A DNA stretch of 64,000 nucleotides from Glomus cerebriforme (taxonomy: Eukaryota > Glomeromycota > Glomeromycetes > Glomerales > Glomeraceae), in assembly GCA_003550305.1 (NCBI GenBank), contig QKYT01000172.1, forward strand, positions 10,909 through 74,908, read 5' to 3'. The notes under the pieces were generated by a model that was not told where the DNA came from, made no database searches, and was given only the letters and a program-made list of their open reading frames with translations. The position numbers and the translations under genes are program-made. Position 1 is the stretch's first letter, and each line of letters starts with the position of its first letter. Below are positions 1 through 13,190 of this stretch, one piece after another.

Positions 1-270
1 GTTGATCCTCGTACAAAAAAGAGACATGAATCAGCCGATAATGAAATTTCCTCACAAAGTTCTAATACGAATATACGTCAAGAAGGTCATGAAGTTTATG
101 AAGACATGGATACTGACAAATCGTCTCATTTGACTTCAATTGGAGTTTTGATGCAGGATATTGAACGATCTGTCGATACAGAAGAAAATCAGGATATAAT
201 GGAAGACGATTTGTATGTAATGTCGAACTTTGGAGTAAAGATTTTTATTCTGAACGTCAGAATTGCATAA
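1..270 (+). CDS. 3' end of an unidentified protein gene (partial)
   Basis: Frame 1 is open from the first base to a TAA at 268-270 and encodes an acidic, polar tail of 89 residues (rich in Asp, Glu, Ser and Asn) with no recognisable domain. The base composition is more balanced than the AT-rich DNA that follows, as expected for a real exon. A possible short intron (a GTAATG near 219, an acceptor CAG ending near 260) would shift translation into a different downstream frame that stays open to about 390, so the true C-terminus is uncertain. The gene starts outside the window. I do not recognise the family. Confidence 0.5.
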   Translation, partial: VDPRTKKRHESADNEISSQSSNTNIRQEGHEVYEDMDTDKSSHLTSIGVLMQDIERSVDTEENQDIMEDDLYVMSNFGVKIFILNVRIA

Positions 271-785
271 TACTGGTGCATCACATTTTAGGGAGATTCA
301 TTCCCGTAAAGTACAAACTATTGACTCGTCAGAACGTAGTCGAATATTTAGCAATTAATCCAATTAATAGAAAGTATCATATTCGATAATAAAATATGCA
401 TAATTTGTGCATAATTTGTACAAAATTTGTACAAAAAAAATAAATACATTTATTTTTATGTTTATTATAACTTTTTACATTTATTGTGTTATTTTTTATT
501 ATTAAATATTTAAATTCGTATGTTTAATCTATTGGATTAATGAATTNTTACGAACTCTATAAAANTATACAATTCAGCTATCAATCAGATATTTTGAATG
601 TTGATGATGATCAAAATTCAGCCGAAATTTGAAATGAATTGGCTAAAATTTAGCCAAATCATCACATGCTGAAACTTCTTATTTCGACTAGTGAATGAGT
701 AGAAAAAGTCCAACCATCAAATGCTAAATTATATTAATATATTATTTAAATGAGTATTGTTTAAGAAAAAAGTATATTAACTAAC

Positions 786-1330
786 CTAGTGTTAAATTAA
801 CTCCATTTTTAATGACAGCTATAACATTTGAATTTACCATTACTAACTTCCGTTCAAGTAATTGGTCAGATAAATATTCTCTTGTTGGCAACTCATATGA
901 TGAATTAAGCTTCTTTATAAAGTTAATAAAAAATGAATGTTCAACTATTCAGAATAAAATATTACATATGATGAAAAATTTAACCAGAGCACGATTAATT
1001 CTAGTCATTTTAGTATTAGAAATCCTCATAGAATCATGAAAGTCTGTCATAGTTAATTAGTTATTGTCAACAATTTTTCTTTTTTTAACTTTATCTTCTC
1101 ATTTTAATACTTTACTTAAATATTTTTTAACAATAGACGGTGGGGCATCTGAACAATGATTAGCAAGATGCTTCTTGAATTTTGAAATATTACCTCCTGA
1201 TCAGGAAGAATTACAATATTTACAGGCGGTCTGAAATTTTTCTGAACCAACATCATCCCAAACAAAACTGGGTAGCCTTTCTCCTTTATTTTTATTTTTT
1301 TCAGAGTTTAAAATGGTGATCATCTTAAAA
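786..1330 (-). pseudogene. hAT transposase remnant with BED zinc finger
   Basis: Read on the minus strand from about 1330 down to 786, one discontinuous frame shows a BED-type zinc finger (CKYC, then about 14 residues, then HLANHC). It is followed by a Lys/Arg-rich linker and a hAT-type segment with the motifs NRALVKFF, VEHSFF and LNSSYELPTREYLSDQLL. At least four in-frame stops interrupt it, including TGA where the family would have Trp or Arg, and an ATG-started frame cannot run through it. This is the N-terminal half of a dead cut-and-paste transposase. The matching C-terminal half was not found nearby. Confidence 0.7.
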
Positions 1331-2659
1331 TGTATGTATTTAAGTAAAGAAAATAATGTAAAGCAAATGCAAAATAATTTGAAATGTTCATAGTGGATTA
1401 TCATATGATGTGATTTCAAAAGCAGTAAAAGTTAGGATTAAACCAGTTAGTCTGGTCAAATGAAAGAATCTTTGAAACTTCATTCACTATTATGATAATA
1501 AATGATATAATCCTTTCATGATTTAAGATGGAAAACTAATTTCTCTATAGCTAAAAAATGTCTACCATCTAATTTTTTCACAAGTTTAACATTATAAGAC
1601 ATATCAAATTTTTTCTTATTGTAATATTTTTCTAGTAGTAAGTTTCTTAAATAATCATGAGTCTTTAGAGAAAAATGCATTTTAATATTTAGAAAATACT
1701 TACATTTAGCATCTGGCTTAGCTTTAAGTATATATTTAAAATATTGCTTTTGTATATCTAGGTTTTTGAGTAAATATTCCCAACTAGCTTTCTATTGATA
1801 GTTTTCAATAGGTAAAAACTGACATATTATTTAGCCATAAAGATTTGTTATATCTATATATGAGATTTATGATGTGAATTTAAATAAGTTAAATATCTTA
1901 TTTATCTTAGAATTATTGGCCTTGAAATATTATTTACAAGCTATAGTTATACATATTAGAAATATGCTGGAAGAGATACATAGTAGCTAAGATTGAATTC
2001 ATCATATTTTATAACTTTTTTTGTAACTACATCCAGATATTTGTAAGGTTAAATACATCAGTCTTAAAATAGAGGTCATAATACTTATTTAGATTCTTGC
2101 AACCAAATTTCTTCCATACTTTCTATGTATATTCATAATCCTCTTATATAATTTTACCTTTAAGTTTACTATAAAATTCATAAAATGCAAGAAAGTTCTG
2201 TTTCTAAAAATCTATCATAAGAATCTACAGTATATAATCATAGAAATATATTTTCTTATGATAGATATACAAAGTCTAATTGCTTATTTGTATAGCCTAG
2301 TTCTTTGAAATATATAATCATTATTGGATAATTATTACCCAAATTTTTGTAAGACTAGTTAAACTAATATTCATAAATTGTTAACTATCTATATACTTAA
2401 GCTGACTTATATGTATTTTTATAGACTTATATCACTTAAAGGTTTTAGTTATATCCTTAATCTAATGTACATTAATAGATCATTTAATAGATTTACAAAC
2501 CAAATGAGAATCATAGCTAAAGATAACATTGCAATTATTTTTTTAAATCTGCAATATTGCAGAATTTTGAATTGAATTGTGCATAGTAATCTGCAATTTC
2601 ACAATTCCAATCATGTAATTCATATAAAATACAAAATTGCAAATTACTTGAGATCTAAT

Positions 2660-3060
2660 AATTAGATTTTAATAAAATTTATTAAAATAAATTAAATGAT
2701 ATAAATATCGTTTTTTTAATATCAATATTAATAGAGATATAACTACATAAACATTTAATAAATTTTGAAAATAAAATATGATCCAATAATTGGAAATTAA
2801 TTAAATTTATACCATTTGATTCGTCTCAATGAGAGAATTTGAATAGTAGTAATTTCATCTTCCTATTATTAATATTAACAGAAATAAAAACTAGATAAAT
2901 GTTTAACAAATTTTAAAAATAAAATATGATCCAATAATTGGATTTTAATAAACTTTATACCATTCAATTCATCTTAATAAGAGGATTTAAATAGTAATAA
3001 TTTTATCATTTTAGTATTGATATTGGTAAAGTTATGCTTTAATAAATTTATAATATACTA
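2660..3060. repeat. degenerate tandem repeat, period about 149 bp
   Basis: Two and a half diverged copies are visible. The phrase AAATATGATCCAATAATTGG recurs at about 2774 and 2923, and a block beginning ACCATTTGATTCGTCTCAAT at 2810 recurs diverged at 2959. The spacing is 149 bp. The same ACCATTYGATTCRTCTC motif also recurs in the foldback element at 48.5-49.6 kb, so this is probably a dispersed satellite-like family rather than a local accident. Confidence 0.6.
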
Positions 3061-4939
3061 TATAATTTCAGCCAAAATTATGTTAATTTTGGCTAAAATT
3101 GTGAAATTGAATCTTAAATTTTTGCAATTATCCATAATATCACAAATTGCAATTACCTATTTGCAGATCTATCTTTAATAATGACTTCAGAAGTTATAAA
3201 AAACTACTGGAATAGGTATTTTTCAAGCCTTAATTTAAAGTTTAAGATTGCAAGTATTGCAAGCTAATTATCAGAACTTACCTGTGATATAACAATGATT
3301 CCAAATCTTATTATTTTTAGTCTTCAAGATTTCAATCTCTTTTATTATCTTAATAAGTAAAGTAATAATTAATACTTTATACTTATCTGCTCTATTTTTA
3401 TTTTCTTATTAATAATATTTTTTTGCTTTTTAAGCTATTAACTTTATCTTTATCATTTTTTATGTTCTTAATTTCTTTTACTATTTTTTGAACTAAGGTT
3501 TTATTCTTATCTAATTCCTTTTTTATTTTTTTTTATTTTTCTATTAATAAAGCCTTTTCTTATATTTAAACACTTAACTTCTTTCTTATCAACAAGAAAT
3601 TTTTTTTTGCAAATTTAACAGCTATTTGCTTCAGTGAATTTTTTCTTATTTTTTTCAATCTTAATTTAATCTGTCTTAATGGCTAAGACTTCATTAATTT
3701 GAACTAATTCCTTATTTATTCTTCAAATAAATTCCTATATAGCATTTTCTCTCTAGTATAGAAAAGATTTCTCATATATTTTTAATGTTAATCCAGTGGA
3801 CTAGATAGCAAAAGCTATTTAGCAAATTTACACATTTATTCTCCATATTTTTCATCACATTTCTTATTATCAGCCTCAAAGTCAGCTATAATAATCATTC
3901 ATCTATAGTTTTTGAACTTCTTAAAATCATTAACTTCTTTCACAAGTAGAGTAATTCTCTAAAAAGCTTCATCTAATCAAAAACACCATTTTTGGTGATG
4001 AACTAGGAATTTTCTAAAGAAAAGTTTTGAAAATATTAGTTGTAAAGATGCTTTTTACTATAATGCGCAATGTCTTTGTAAATTAATCTATTTGGCTTTT
4101 TGATCCAGAAAAAATAGTTTTTTTCTTATACTTATCTATTTTCTTAAACTTGTTAATATCTGTAAGAGTCATATGATAAATTACATAAGTTTTTTTTTCA
4201 TGACAATTATTTGAATTATTATGTTTACAATTTTCTATTTTACATAAATATAGAAATTTTTACTAATAATTATGAGTTTAAGAGTAGCCAATTTTTTTTT
4301 TTTACTTTCAGATATTGATAATAATATTAGAATTCATTTCTTTGATCTTATTAAATATATGCAAATAAACTGATGTAAGTATAAGAATACTATCTAGCTT
4401 AACTTTTTCCAAATATGATTTAAGCTTCTTTATTTGAAATATTTAAGATTTTCTATATATCCATCCTAATAAATAAAGTATATATTCAATGCATCTTAAA
4501 AACATTTTTTAATATACTGTTTGACTTCAGATTAATAAGACCTTGATTATCTGAATTGATAATATACTTTATATTGATGAGCTTTTTAGGAGTGATCCTT
4601 CTATGATTTAACAGTAAATATAAGCTTTAATAAATACTATATCAATTTAGATTAGATTCTAATTAGATTCATTATTTAAGAATTTAATAATTTTTTTATC
4701 TATTTTCTTTCCAAAATAAGTTAAATGCTCTTCTATACCTTTTTCTAAAAGAATAGATCACATTTTTTTTTTATGATATTTTTTTTGCAAAAGTATATAT
4801 TATTTCTTTAGTTATTTTATCTTTTTTCTTTTTAACATATATATACTTAATAACTAATGTTAATTTTATCTGTTCCTTTCTATTAAACTCTATTTAAAAA
4901 CTTTTGTAATTTCTTTTCAAGCTGATGTTATTAATTGAG

Positions 4940-5225
4940 GCATATATAGGGCTTCACTATATTATTAAAAACATATGTAAGATTTGATATTTTAGAAACT
5001 TTAGCTTTTCATTTGCTTAATGAATATAGATTTTTATATAGTCTTTTTGGATTTTCAACTTAGCTTTTTTCAAAGTATATATCACCTTCTGGTATATGAC
5101 TTTGTATTTTACCAAATTTATTAAACAATCCAGTAATTCCAGTTTTACTTACTTTTTCTTCTTTTATTATATCCAACTTCTTAAGAAGTTTATAATCATC
5201 TATTTGTTTAGCAAACTTATTTCTT
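4940..5225 (-). pseudogene. decayed coding fragment, family unknown
   Basis: On the minus strand about 56 codons are open (roughly 5225 down to 5066), with protein-like composition and phrases such as KFAKQIDDYKLLKKLD and KTGITGLFNKFGKIQ. After a TAA the same frame continues with VENPKRLYKNLYSLSK, another stop, and SNLTYVFNNIVKPYIC. Such long stop-poor stretches with mixed residues are unlikely by chance in DNA this AT-rich. The fragment has no start, no intact frame and no motif I can name, and is probably an old transposon or gene relic. Confidence 0.4.
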
Positions 5226-6005
5226 TTTTTTCATTCAAAAGACTTAGAAATTAGGATAATCTCTTTTTTATGTATTTGGATTGCTAGATTAGATTCTGCT
5301 TTAGGATTTTTTTTTTAACCACTTGATCTTTAACCTGCATGACAGAAGCCTTTTTAAGTATTAGAACTTTTTACTTAAGTTCAGATACTTTTTATGATGG
5401 AGAAGTTTTTCTTTTTAAAACTTCTTTTCTTTGATTTCTTCTTCATATATAAGATACAAACTTTCTATTTAGATGATTATATAATTTATGCGATGTTGCA
5501 AATTTATTATCATATCAAACATAAATATATTTACCTTTTGCTATACTAATTTATATATAATACTTTATAAAGTTTTTTCTTTAATTTATTATTTTTTTTA
5601 TTGATGCCAACTAATCAGGATATATATTACTTTCACAAATTTTTCTCTTTAATTAATTATTTTTCTTCTTTTTTAAAAATGATTAGTAAATATTTCTGTT
5701 TATATTTACTTAATACTGGTAAAACTTGCGGAAAATCTTACATGCATATAGAGGAGTACTATTTTTATTGAAAAGCTAAAGTATGTATCCCATGTAGTAA
5801 ATATAGTGTTTAACTTCTGAATGATATTTATTGCATATTAAAGGCTTATGTAATCTAATATTATAATAGATTAAGAGATAGAACCTTAAAAAATATGAGA
5901 TAGTTAGCAATTTTTGGTAAGACTTTTTGTCCTAATATTTTTACAAATGATTTGGCTTTAAAATAGTTTTCTATATATTGAGAAAATTATTGATATTCTG
6001 ATTTA

Positions 6006-6393
6006 CCGTATTCTTCTGATTTTAGAATTTAAGCATCACTCTGACTTTTGATCAAAAAACTTAAAAAACAAAAATAAGCACTACCCCAATTTTAATTTTT
6101 TTTTTTATATTTTATTCAAAATAAACTTTATTTACAATTCATCATTTTCTGATTTATCTAATTCTTTAGCTGAATCGCTATCTACATTTACAATTTCTCT
6201 CTTCTTTTTCATTTTGTCCAAACAAATCATCCTCTGATCCATCCATTGCGTTACTAATACCACACTTTTTAAAATTCTGATGTACAAAAATGTGAATTTA
6301 ATAAAAAAAAATACTTGCAAATTTAGGCACCACCTCTAACTTTAGTCAAAATTTTCCTTCAAAAAGGTGATGCTTAAAATTGGAAAAATACAG
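6006..6393. mobile_element. MITE with about 30-bp TIRs and TA target duplication
   Basis: The left end reads CCGTATTCTTCTGATTTTAG followed by AATTTAAGCATCAC. The reverse complement of the right end reads CTGTATTTTTCCAATTTTAA followed by GCATCAC, so the termini are imperfect inverted repeats of about 30 bp. Each is flanked by TA (6004-6005 and 6394-6395), the Tc1/mariner signature. The 388-bp interior has no transposase; a 62-codon minus-strand frame is present but lacks known motifs. The terminal CCGTAT resembles the MITE at 58.9 kb, so the two may share a mobilising transposase. Confidence 0.6.
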
Positions 6394-7805
6394 TAATTTT
6401 TTTTACCTAAAGTGAAACTTAATGACCCTAGGTTTACATAAAGCAAATGATTTCAGAATGGTTTTTTATCTATTGAAAAAATATTGGTATACTAGAATAA
6501 AAGATTAAGCTTTAAAAAAACTAAAAATAGCTATTAATTTTTGGTAAGACTTTTTTGGTAAGATCACTAAGCAAAATTTTTTGGTAAGATTTTTTGATTT
6601 TGTTAGATGATAACAATTCTTTTTAGAATTAATTCTAAAATATCATGAAAATATGATATGCATATTGAGCTTACAATAACTCATAATAAAAAGCATACTT
6701 AAACACTTCAGTTCTCAATACTTTTTACTCATTTCTAAATTCTAAGATAAGTAATATAACATAAAAATTATTATATATTTTAGGTTTGCAAAGACTTGTA
6801 AAGAGTATATTCAAACATTTTAGTCCTTGGTACTCTTTGCTTATTTTTAAGGTAAATAGAATAGTATATTTTTTATTATTTGTCCAGATAGGATTAAATT
6901 CAGGCTAGAATAGTTAAAACAATTGTATATTTCTTAGCTTCTGAAGCCAAAATTTTATATCAAAAATAGTAAGTTAACAGTAAGCTTGAATTCTATATAT
7001 ATTTATTTATAATGCTAAAAGAGACTTCAGAAATATATTTAGGAGTTTTTTTAAATACTTTTGGAAATTTTATTCTAGAACTTCTAAAGTCATCCTATTA
7101 CTTTTATTTTTTTATTTATTAAAAAATGTAGATTTTAATTTTGCTTATTAAAATATTTAGAAATATAATAATTATTTTATAATATAAATTGCATTTATAT
7201 TTATCTATATTACTATTATATTACTATGATTGTTATTTAAATTTTTGTTATTTTTCATATTTTTTTATTTCTTATTAATATCTACTTTATTTTTTTAGTT
7301 TTAAATATTTAATTTATTTAATTGCAAAATTATTTTTTTTAACATTTTATTAAATCTTCAATATTATTTACATTATATATATAATTATTAGATAATTTTA
7401 ATTCATTAAAAAAAATATTCTAATTATTTTAAAAACTCTTCTTTTTTGGAATTTCTATTTTAAACACTTGGGTAATATTATACAAACTAAAAAAAGCAAT
7501 TTTATTTCTCTTTAAAATCAAAATTTGTGTAACATGAGACTTCTAAAAAAGGAAATTTCTTAATTTTGGCTGGAATTACTGAATTAGAAAAATTCTCGGT
7601 GATGTATAAATGTCTTACACTATACTAGATCTAAATTTATCTATAATTTAATACTTGCTTAAAATATCTTAAATTTGATTATAATTTAATTATATATATA
7701 TATAATAATGAATTTAACTTTCTGAAATTTTAAATGATATGGATAGCTTATTTTATTTTTAAAAAAACCAAATATTTCTAAATCTTAATTTTAGTAGTGA
7801 TGCAA

Positions 7806-7962
7806 TCTGTCTATCCGCCACCCGGCAGTATTATTATCCGATGGATAAAATCTGAGGATATCCGAGGATTTCTGCGGATCATCCGAGGATATCCGGATCA
7901 AACATAGTATCTGCCATCCGCAGATATGAATAGACAGATGGAGGATATCCTCGGATTGTAAC
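7806..7962. repeat. G+C-richer inverted-repeat island (MITE-like)
   Basis: A block rich in ATCCG/CGGAT contrasts sharply with its flanks. ATCCGAGGATATCC occurs in direct and inverted orientation (GGATATCCTCGGAT near the right end), and the block is bracketed by CTGTCTAT at the left and ATAGACAG at the right. The whole could fold into a hairpin. I see no clear target duplication or ORF, so it is a small non-autonomous element or a relic of one. Weaker ATCCG-type repeats recur near 17.18-17.23 kb. Confidence 0.5.
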
Positions 7963-8189
7963 ACTAAATTTTAGTTAGCTTTAAAATGATGACTTTGGTG
8001 ATTTTCTTCAGAAATTTAGTATGTTGATAAGTTATTCTGATTTTTTATTTTGTTCTTTTTTTTAAAAAAAAAAAATTTTTATATAATACTTTACATAATA
8101 CTTTACATAAGTTTGAACTTTGGATTTAAATAGTTAATAATACATCAACTATTATGTGGCATATTTATAGTATTTATATTATGCGATTA

Positions 8190-11100
8190 TTAAAACTCTT
8201 CTAAAATTAATCTGGGAGCAATATTCATACTTTGTAATTCCTGAAAAAGTAATTTAGCAGCATAAGGCATTTGCATAGTAACCATAAATTTACTTGATTT
8301 ACAATTCTGACACCATCCTTTATAACCCAATAATCCACATTGCTCACAAACATGTACATCAAATTGGTCTGATGATATCATTAATCTTTCCATTAATAAC
8401 ATACTTGCTCCATATCCAACTAAACAATCTCTTTCCATTTCTCCTAAACGTAATCCACCATCTCTTGAACGTCCTTCTGTTGGTTGTCTTGTTAATACTG
8501 CTCTTGGTCCTCTTGCTCTTGCATGCATTTTATCTACTACCATATGTTTTAGTTTTTGATAATATACCGGTCCAAAAAATATATATGCTGACAATGCTTC
8601 TCCTGTTATACCTATTAAAAGTAAAATAAATACGATAAAAATTATTACATATTTTCTTGTAATTAAACTAATTTTAACTTGCAAAATAACTTGCCAGATG
8701 TCACATAATCTTTTCCAGAATAACTATAACCATGTTTAATTAAAATTTTACTCATATCTTCAACTTTACTACCACCAAATGCAGTACCATATTGTAATTC
8801 ACCTTTTAATACACCAGCTTTACCAGCAAGTAATTCGATCATTTTACCTACAGTCATACGTGAAGGAAATCCATGTGGATTCATAATAATATCAGGACAT
8901 ATACCAGAATCAGCAAATGGCATATCTTCTTGTGGTACAATAATACCACATACACCTTTTTGTCCATGACGTGAAGAAAATTTATCTCCTAATTCTGGTA
9001 TTCTTGTTTGTCTTATCAATATTTTAATAAGAGTTTGTTCTTGTTCCGTTGTGGTTACACATACTTTATCAATATATCCGGGCTCTGGTGCTTTATATGT
9101 TAATGGTGAATGTTTCCAAGTAAATTGTATAACTGGGGAATTCACTATTGGCATATTAACTGGTATATTTGCTGATAAATTTGTTGGCGTGTGCCTATTT
9201 ACAATAACTTGTCCTGGCATAACTCTTTCTCCAACTCCTGCTATACCATCAGAATCTAATATATTAAATCTATCAGCCGAAGGTCCTGTGGGACAATCGA
9301 CTTGTGCAGGAGGATCTCCAATACGATCAAAAGTTCCATTTGCATATCTTTTCATTAATGCAACATGTTTTCTCATGACTTGACAACGTCCAAATCCACG
9401 ATCAACTGATGCTTTATTTAATACAAGAGCATCTTCAATATCATAACCTGAATAACTCATAACTGCTACTATAGCATTTTGTCCTGCCGGTAACTTATCA
9501 TATCCTACCAACTCGATAGTTTTAGTTTTAACCATAGGCTGTTGTGGATAAACCATAAGGTATAATAATGTATCTATTCTTCTTAATTGATTATAAGCTA
9601 TAGCTCCAATTGCTTGTTTACCCATAGCACATTGATATGTATTTCTAGGACTTTGGTTATGATGTGGATAAGGAATCAATCCTGCTACAGCACCTAAAAT
9701 TGTAAAGGGTTCAATTTCTAGATGTGTAGTTTCATTAACTATTTCACGTTCATAAATAGCAATGTTTGAATCATTTTCCTCATTTACGTCTAAATATTCA
9801 ACAAGTCCTTGTGCTAAAAAATCCGCAAATGTCATTTCATCTTTTTTTAATTTCTTAAATAATATATATATTTATATAAATAAAATTTTAATTTGTATCT
9901 TTAAATTTTCAAAGATAAACCAAAAAAATTTACCTGAATATGCTTTGTAGTAACTTTAGGTATTCTATTTTCTACAATAATTAAAGGACGACATACACGG
10001 CCACCATCTGAAGCAATATGAACAGCATTATGATGATGATTCACATAAATGCTAACAAATTCTGAAATTCTACCACATCGACGCAATCGTCTAAAATCAT
10101 GAACAAAATTATTTGGTTGACAAGTAATTCCAAGCATAAGACCATTCAAAAAAACCATGTATGCATTTTTGCGATACAATTCAGCACCTGTTAAACTATT
10201 AACATCTAAAATTCAAACAAGTTAATATTTTATTAAATATCTTCTTAAAAAAAAGATTTGTTAAATACCTTCAATACCAAGATTGAAAGCTAATCGTCTC
10301 AATGGCTGTTCTTCATCATCAGTTGTAATATGTGTCATCAGAGCAAGGTTCTTAACTAAACCACAAGCTTCTCCTTCAGGGGTATCCGCGGGACATAGCA
10401 TTCCCCATTGTGATGGCTAAAGCTCAAATATAATTTGATCAAGTCATTTCTAACCTGAAGGAATTAAATGTACTGACTTTCAAAAACAATATTCTACTAA
10501 GAAAAAAAACTCACTTGAAGTGCTCTAGGACCACTAACTTTTCTTGTTTTTTCATATTGTGATGTTATTCTAGTCATTGTCCCTAATGCTGAAATATAAC
10601 TTAATCTGCTAAGCACGTGTGTTATTCCAGCTCTTTCCATTTTAAACCGTTTTAATGTCCAATTTCCTGTAGCTATAGCTCTTACGAATCCATTTGTAAT
10701 ACTATCACCATGTTGCATTAGCTGTTTATGAGCGTCAAATTCTGTAGCTCTGTTGGGTTTTTTCAACAGTTTATCAATGTTCATCTTTAAATCAAAGTTA
10801 AACTTTTTGAATAAATCTTCAAATAATAAAGATAACAAAGATCCAGCTCTAAATTATAGAAATTAAACCATTAAAATAACCATTAATTTAAAAATTAAAT
10901 CCATTAATTTGAACGAAATCAGCTTACAATTCCAGTCTCTTGTTTCCAACATAATCTCGATCATCAACCAAATTTTCATTAGCTAAAGCCATTAAAACTC
11001 TTCGAATCATAATAGCTATATAAATACATTTTGGTTGAAAGTTTAAATCCTTGACGGGTACATGAGCAAGTACTACAGTTGATAGTACTTCTAATGCTTC

Positions 11101-12506
11101 TTCTGCCATAGGTCTTCTAACATTTGCTATTTTTCTTGTTACTTTAACTTTACTTCCAATATAATCTAACGCTTGTTTTTGTGTAAATATTTTCATTTTT
11201 GCACATTGCTCTATATTTGGTGAAAACATATTTAAAAAAATTTGATTTCCTCCTGAAATAAGTTGTGATATTTCTTTATCTGATTGAATGCCCATTGCCT
11301 GTAACAATAAAAATGTAAATAAAATATAAAACCTTGAATTTAAGCAATTGTAAAAATGAACGTATTCATTACCTTCATCACTATTACAATTGGTATTTCT
11401 TCCGATATAGAATTATGTTTCAAAGTTATTTTATCATTTTTTGCATCATTCTTCGCTACTATATACGTCTTACTTTTTCTTTCGTGAGTTGAACTAGAAA
11501 ACATCAATTTTAAAGTCGTTAGTAATTTTGAGTATTACTTAAGAAATTAACCAAACAACATAAATAACTAACCTTGTAACATAAGCTTGCACAAGACCCT
11601 TTTTGTCGCCCTCAACAATTATACGATTTTTCGAAAGTTGCTCTTGTATGAGTATAACTTTTTCTGTACCTTTTATAATAAAATAGCCACCTATAAAATA
11701 ATCACAAATTAACTTATAAATCCACATGAAATTCCTCCCCCTACAAATTTGGCAAAATCAAGCAAAGCATAATTAACGAACCTGGATCTAAAGGACATTC
11801 AAACATTTTTGCCAGTTCAGCTTCAGATTTTCCAGTTAATACACATTTGGAACTTCTAAGCATAATTGGCATTTTACCAATAATAGTATTTTTACGTACA
11901 ACTCTTTTCTTTCCACGGACATATTCTATATCAACATAAATATTACCAGAATATGTCAAATCTCTTAATCTGCATTCATGTGGCGTAAATACGTTAATAT
12001 GTGCTTCATGATCTGTATCAGGTCTATCGGGTGGTCCAACTCTAATATCAAGATATCTGTTATTATAAAAAATAAGAACAATAGCGTTAATTCCAAATTA
12101 AAGAAGACTTAAGTAGAATTAAATATAAGGGTTTATTTACTTTAACCAGAATGACGGATCCACATCTGAAGTAATCATTTCATTTGTCCGAACTATCTTT
12201 CTTAATTCGGTTTCAACAAAATAATTATAAGAATCAATATGTTGTTTAACTAATCCTTTAACTTTGAGAAAAGCAGGTAAAAGTTGCCATTTATCCTAAA
12301 TAAATAAATTTATAATTAAATTATCACGTAAATACGTAAATCCAATGATATTAAAATAAAATATTCGAAATATTTACTTCAACTTCTTTGACAGGATCAG
12401 TTAACTTTTTACCAGCATAATTAGTTTTCTTTAAGTTCTCAAAAGCTTCTTCAGAAGTATCAGATCTAACATCGTCAGCGAAAGTAACAGTTTTCTTACC
12501 CAACAT
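8190..12506 (-). CDS. RPC2: DNA-directed RNA polymerase III subunit RPC2 (second-largest subunit)
   Basis: This is the beta-like catalytic subunit of nuclear Pol III, which makes tRNA, 5S and U6 RNA. Eleven exons, minus strand: 12378-12506, 12141-12295, 11782-12056, 11573-11690, 11373-11493, 10928-11298, 10515-10848, 10269-10416, 9934-10205, 8695-9853 and 8190-8611. They join in frame to 1167 residues, close to the family length of about 1130-1150. Pol III rather than Pol II identity comes from [14 protein letters not shown] and [20 protein letters not shown] (about residue 777). [12 protein letters not shown] of the catalytic region and a C-terminal Cys4 zinc site (1116, 1119, 1128, 1131) are intact. 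The start [12 protein letters not shown] precedes the first intron directly. The last intron (8612-8694) begins with GC rather than GT; only this junction keeps the frame and restores the conserved TSGITGE. Confidence 0.97.
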
Positions 12507-13190
12507 ATTTAAAATCAATTAAATTACTTACTGTTTACCACCGACTATATATACCAAATTGGCATCAATTGTGACTGCGGATAAAAATCATCAGAGTGAC
12601 TAGCAGAGTAACAGTGACTATAGAGAAGTTGTGGGATGTGACTGTATAGAGGTATGGATCAAAATTGAGACAAGTGTCCTCAGTGCCAAATAGAGATGGG
12701 ATAGAGACATTAGTGCAGCAAGAAGCTTCCTTGATACTTAACCTTCAATGTTGGGCCTCGCTCCCATTGTTGAATAAGGGTGATCAAGTTTGAGCAAATT
12801 TAATTGTTATAATTGTTAGCATATATAAAGTCTGATGCATAAAATTTCGAAAGTGGTTTGTAATTTATGATTTTGGGCCACTTTTTAATAGGATCAGAAT
12901 TTTATTCGAGCTGTCATTTTTATTAGTAACTACATAATCAATAAAAAACGGAATTGTTAAATGTTTAATAATAAGCCTACGTGAAAAATTCATTCACCCC
13001 AAATATCACCCAAATAAATATTTAATCCTAATGTGTAACTATTATAATCTAAGAAGAAATAAAATAAATAATAATAATTATAATCAAAGTTTGTATCATT
13101 AAATAATTTTTTTCTTTGTGGTAAATCTTCTTAAATTAGTTGTATAAATTTAATTTCTCCAATTTTTCTATTATATAATAATATAAAAGA
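12507..13190. other. intergenic region between RPC2 and ENTH gene
   Basis: The 684 bp hold the RPC2 upstream region and the 3' flank of the ENTH gene (both are transcribed leftward). I see no ORF, repeat or RNA gene. Confidence 0.5.

Larger units (their letters stand above)
1331..6003. other. AT-rich intergenic DNA with decayed repeats
   Basis: This stretch has no intact gene. It holds degenerate tandem repeats (2.66-3.06 kb, listed separately) and a long T-rich stretch (3.3-5.7 kb) whose minus strand still shows Lys-rich coding fragments (listed separately). Short open frames here lack splice context and family motifs, so I treat them as chance. Confidence 0.6.

Noticed and set aside
9051..9383. 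Plus-strand frame of 110 codons
   Set aside because: Antisense shadow of the conserved RPC2 exon.
9835..9853. RPC2 exon 10 starting at the AAAAAAAG acceptor at 9841
   Set aside because: That junction breaks the frame; the acceptor TTTAAG at 9854 keeps it and restores the conserved stretch before [10 protein letters not shown].
8190..12506. Pol II subunit RPB2
   Set aside because: [15 protein letters not shown] and [12 protein letters not shown] are Pol III-type; RPB2 differs at these positions.
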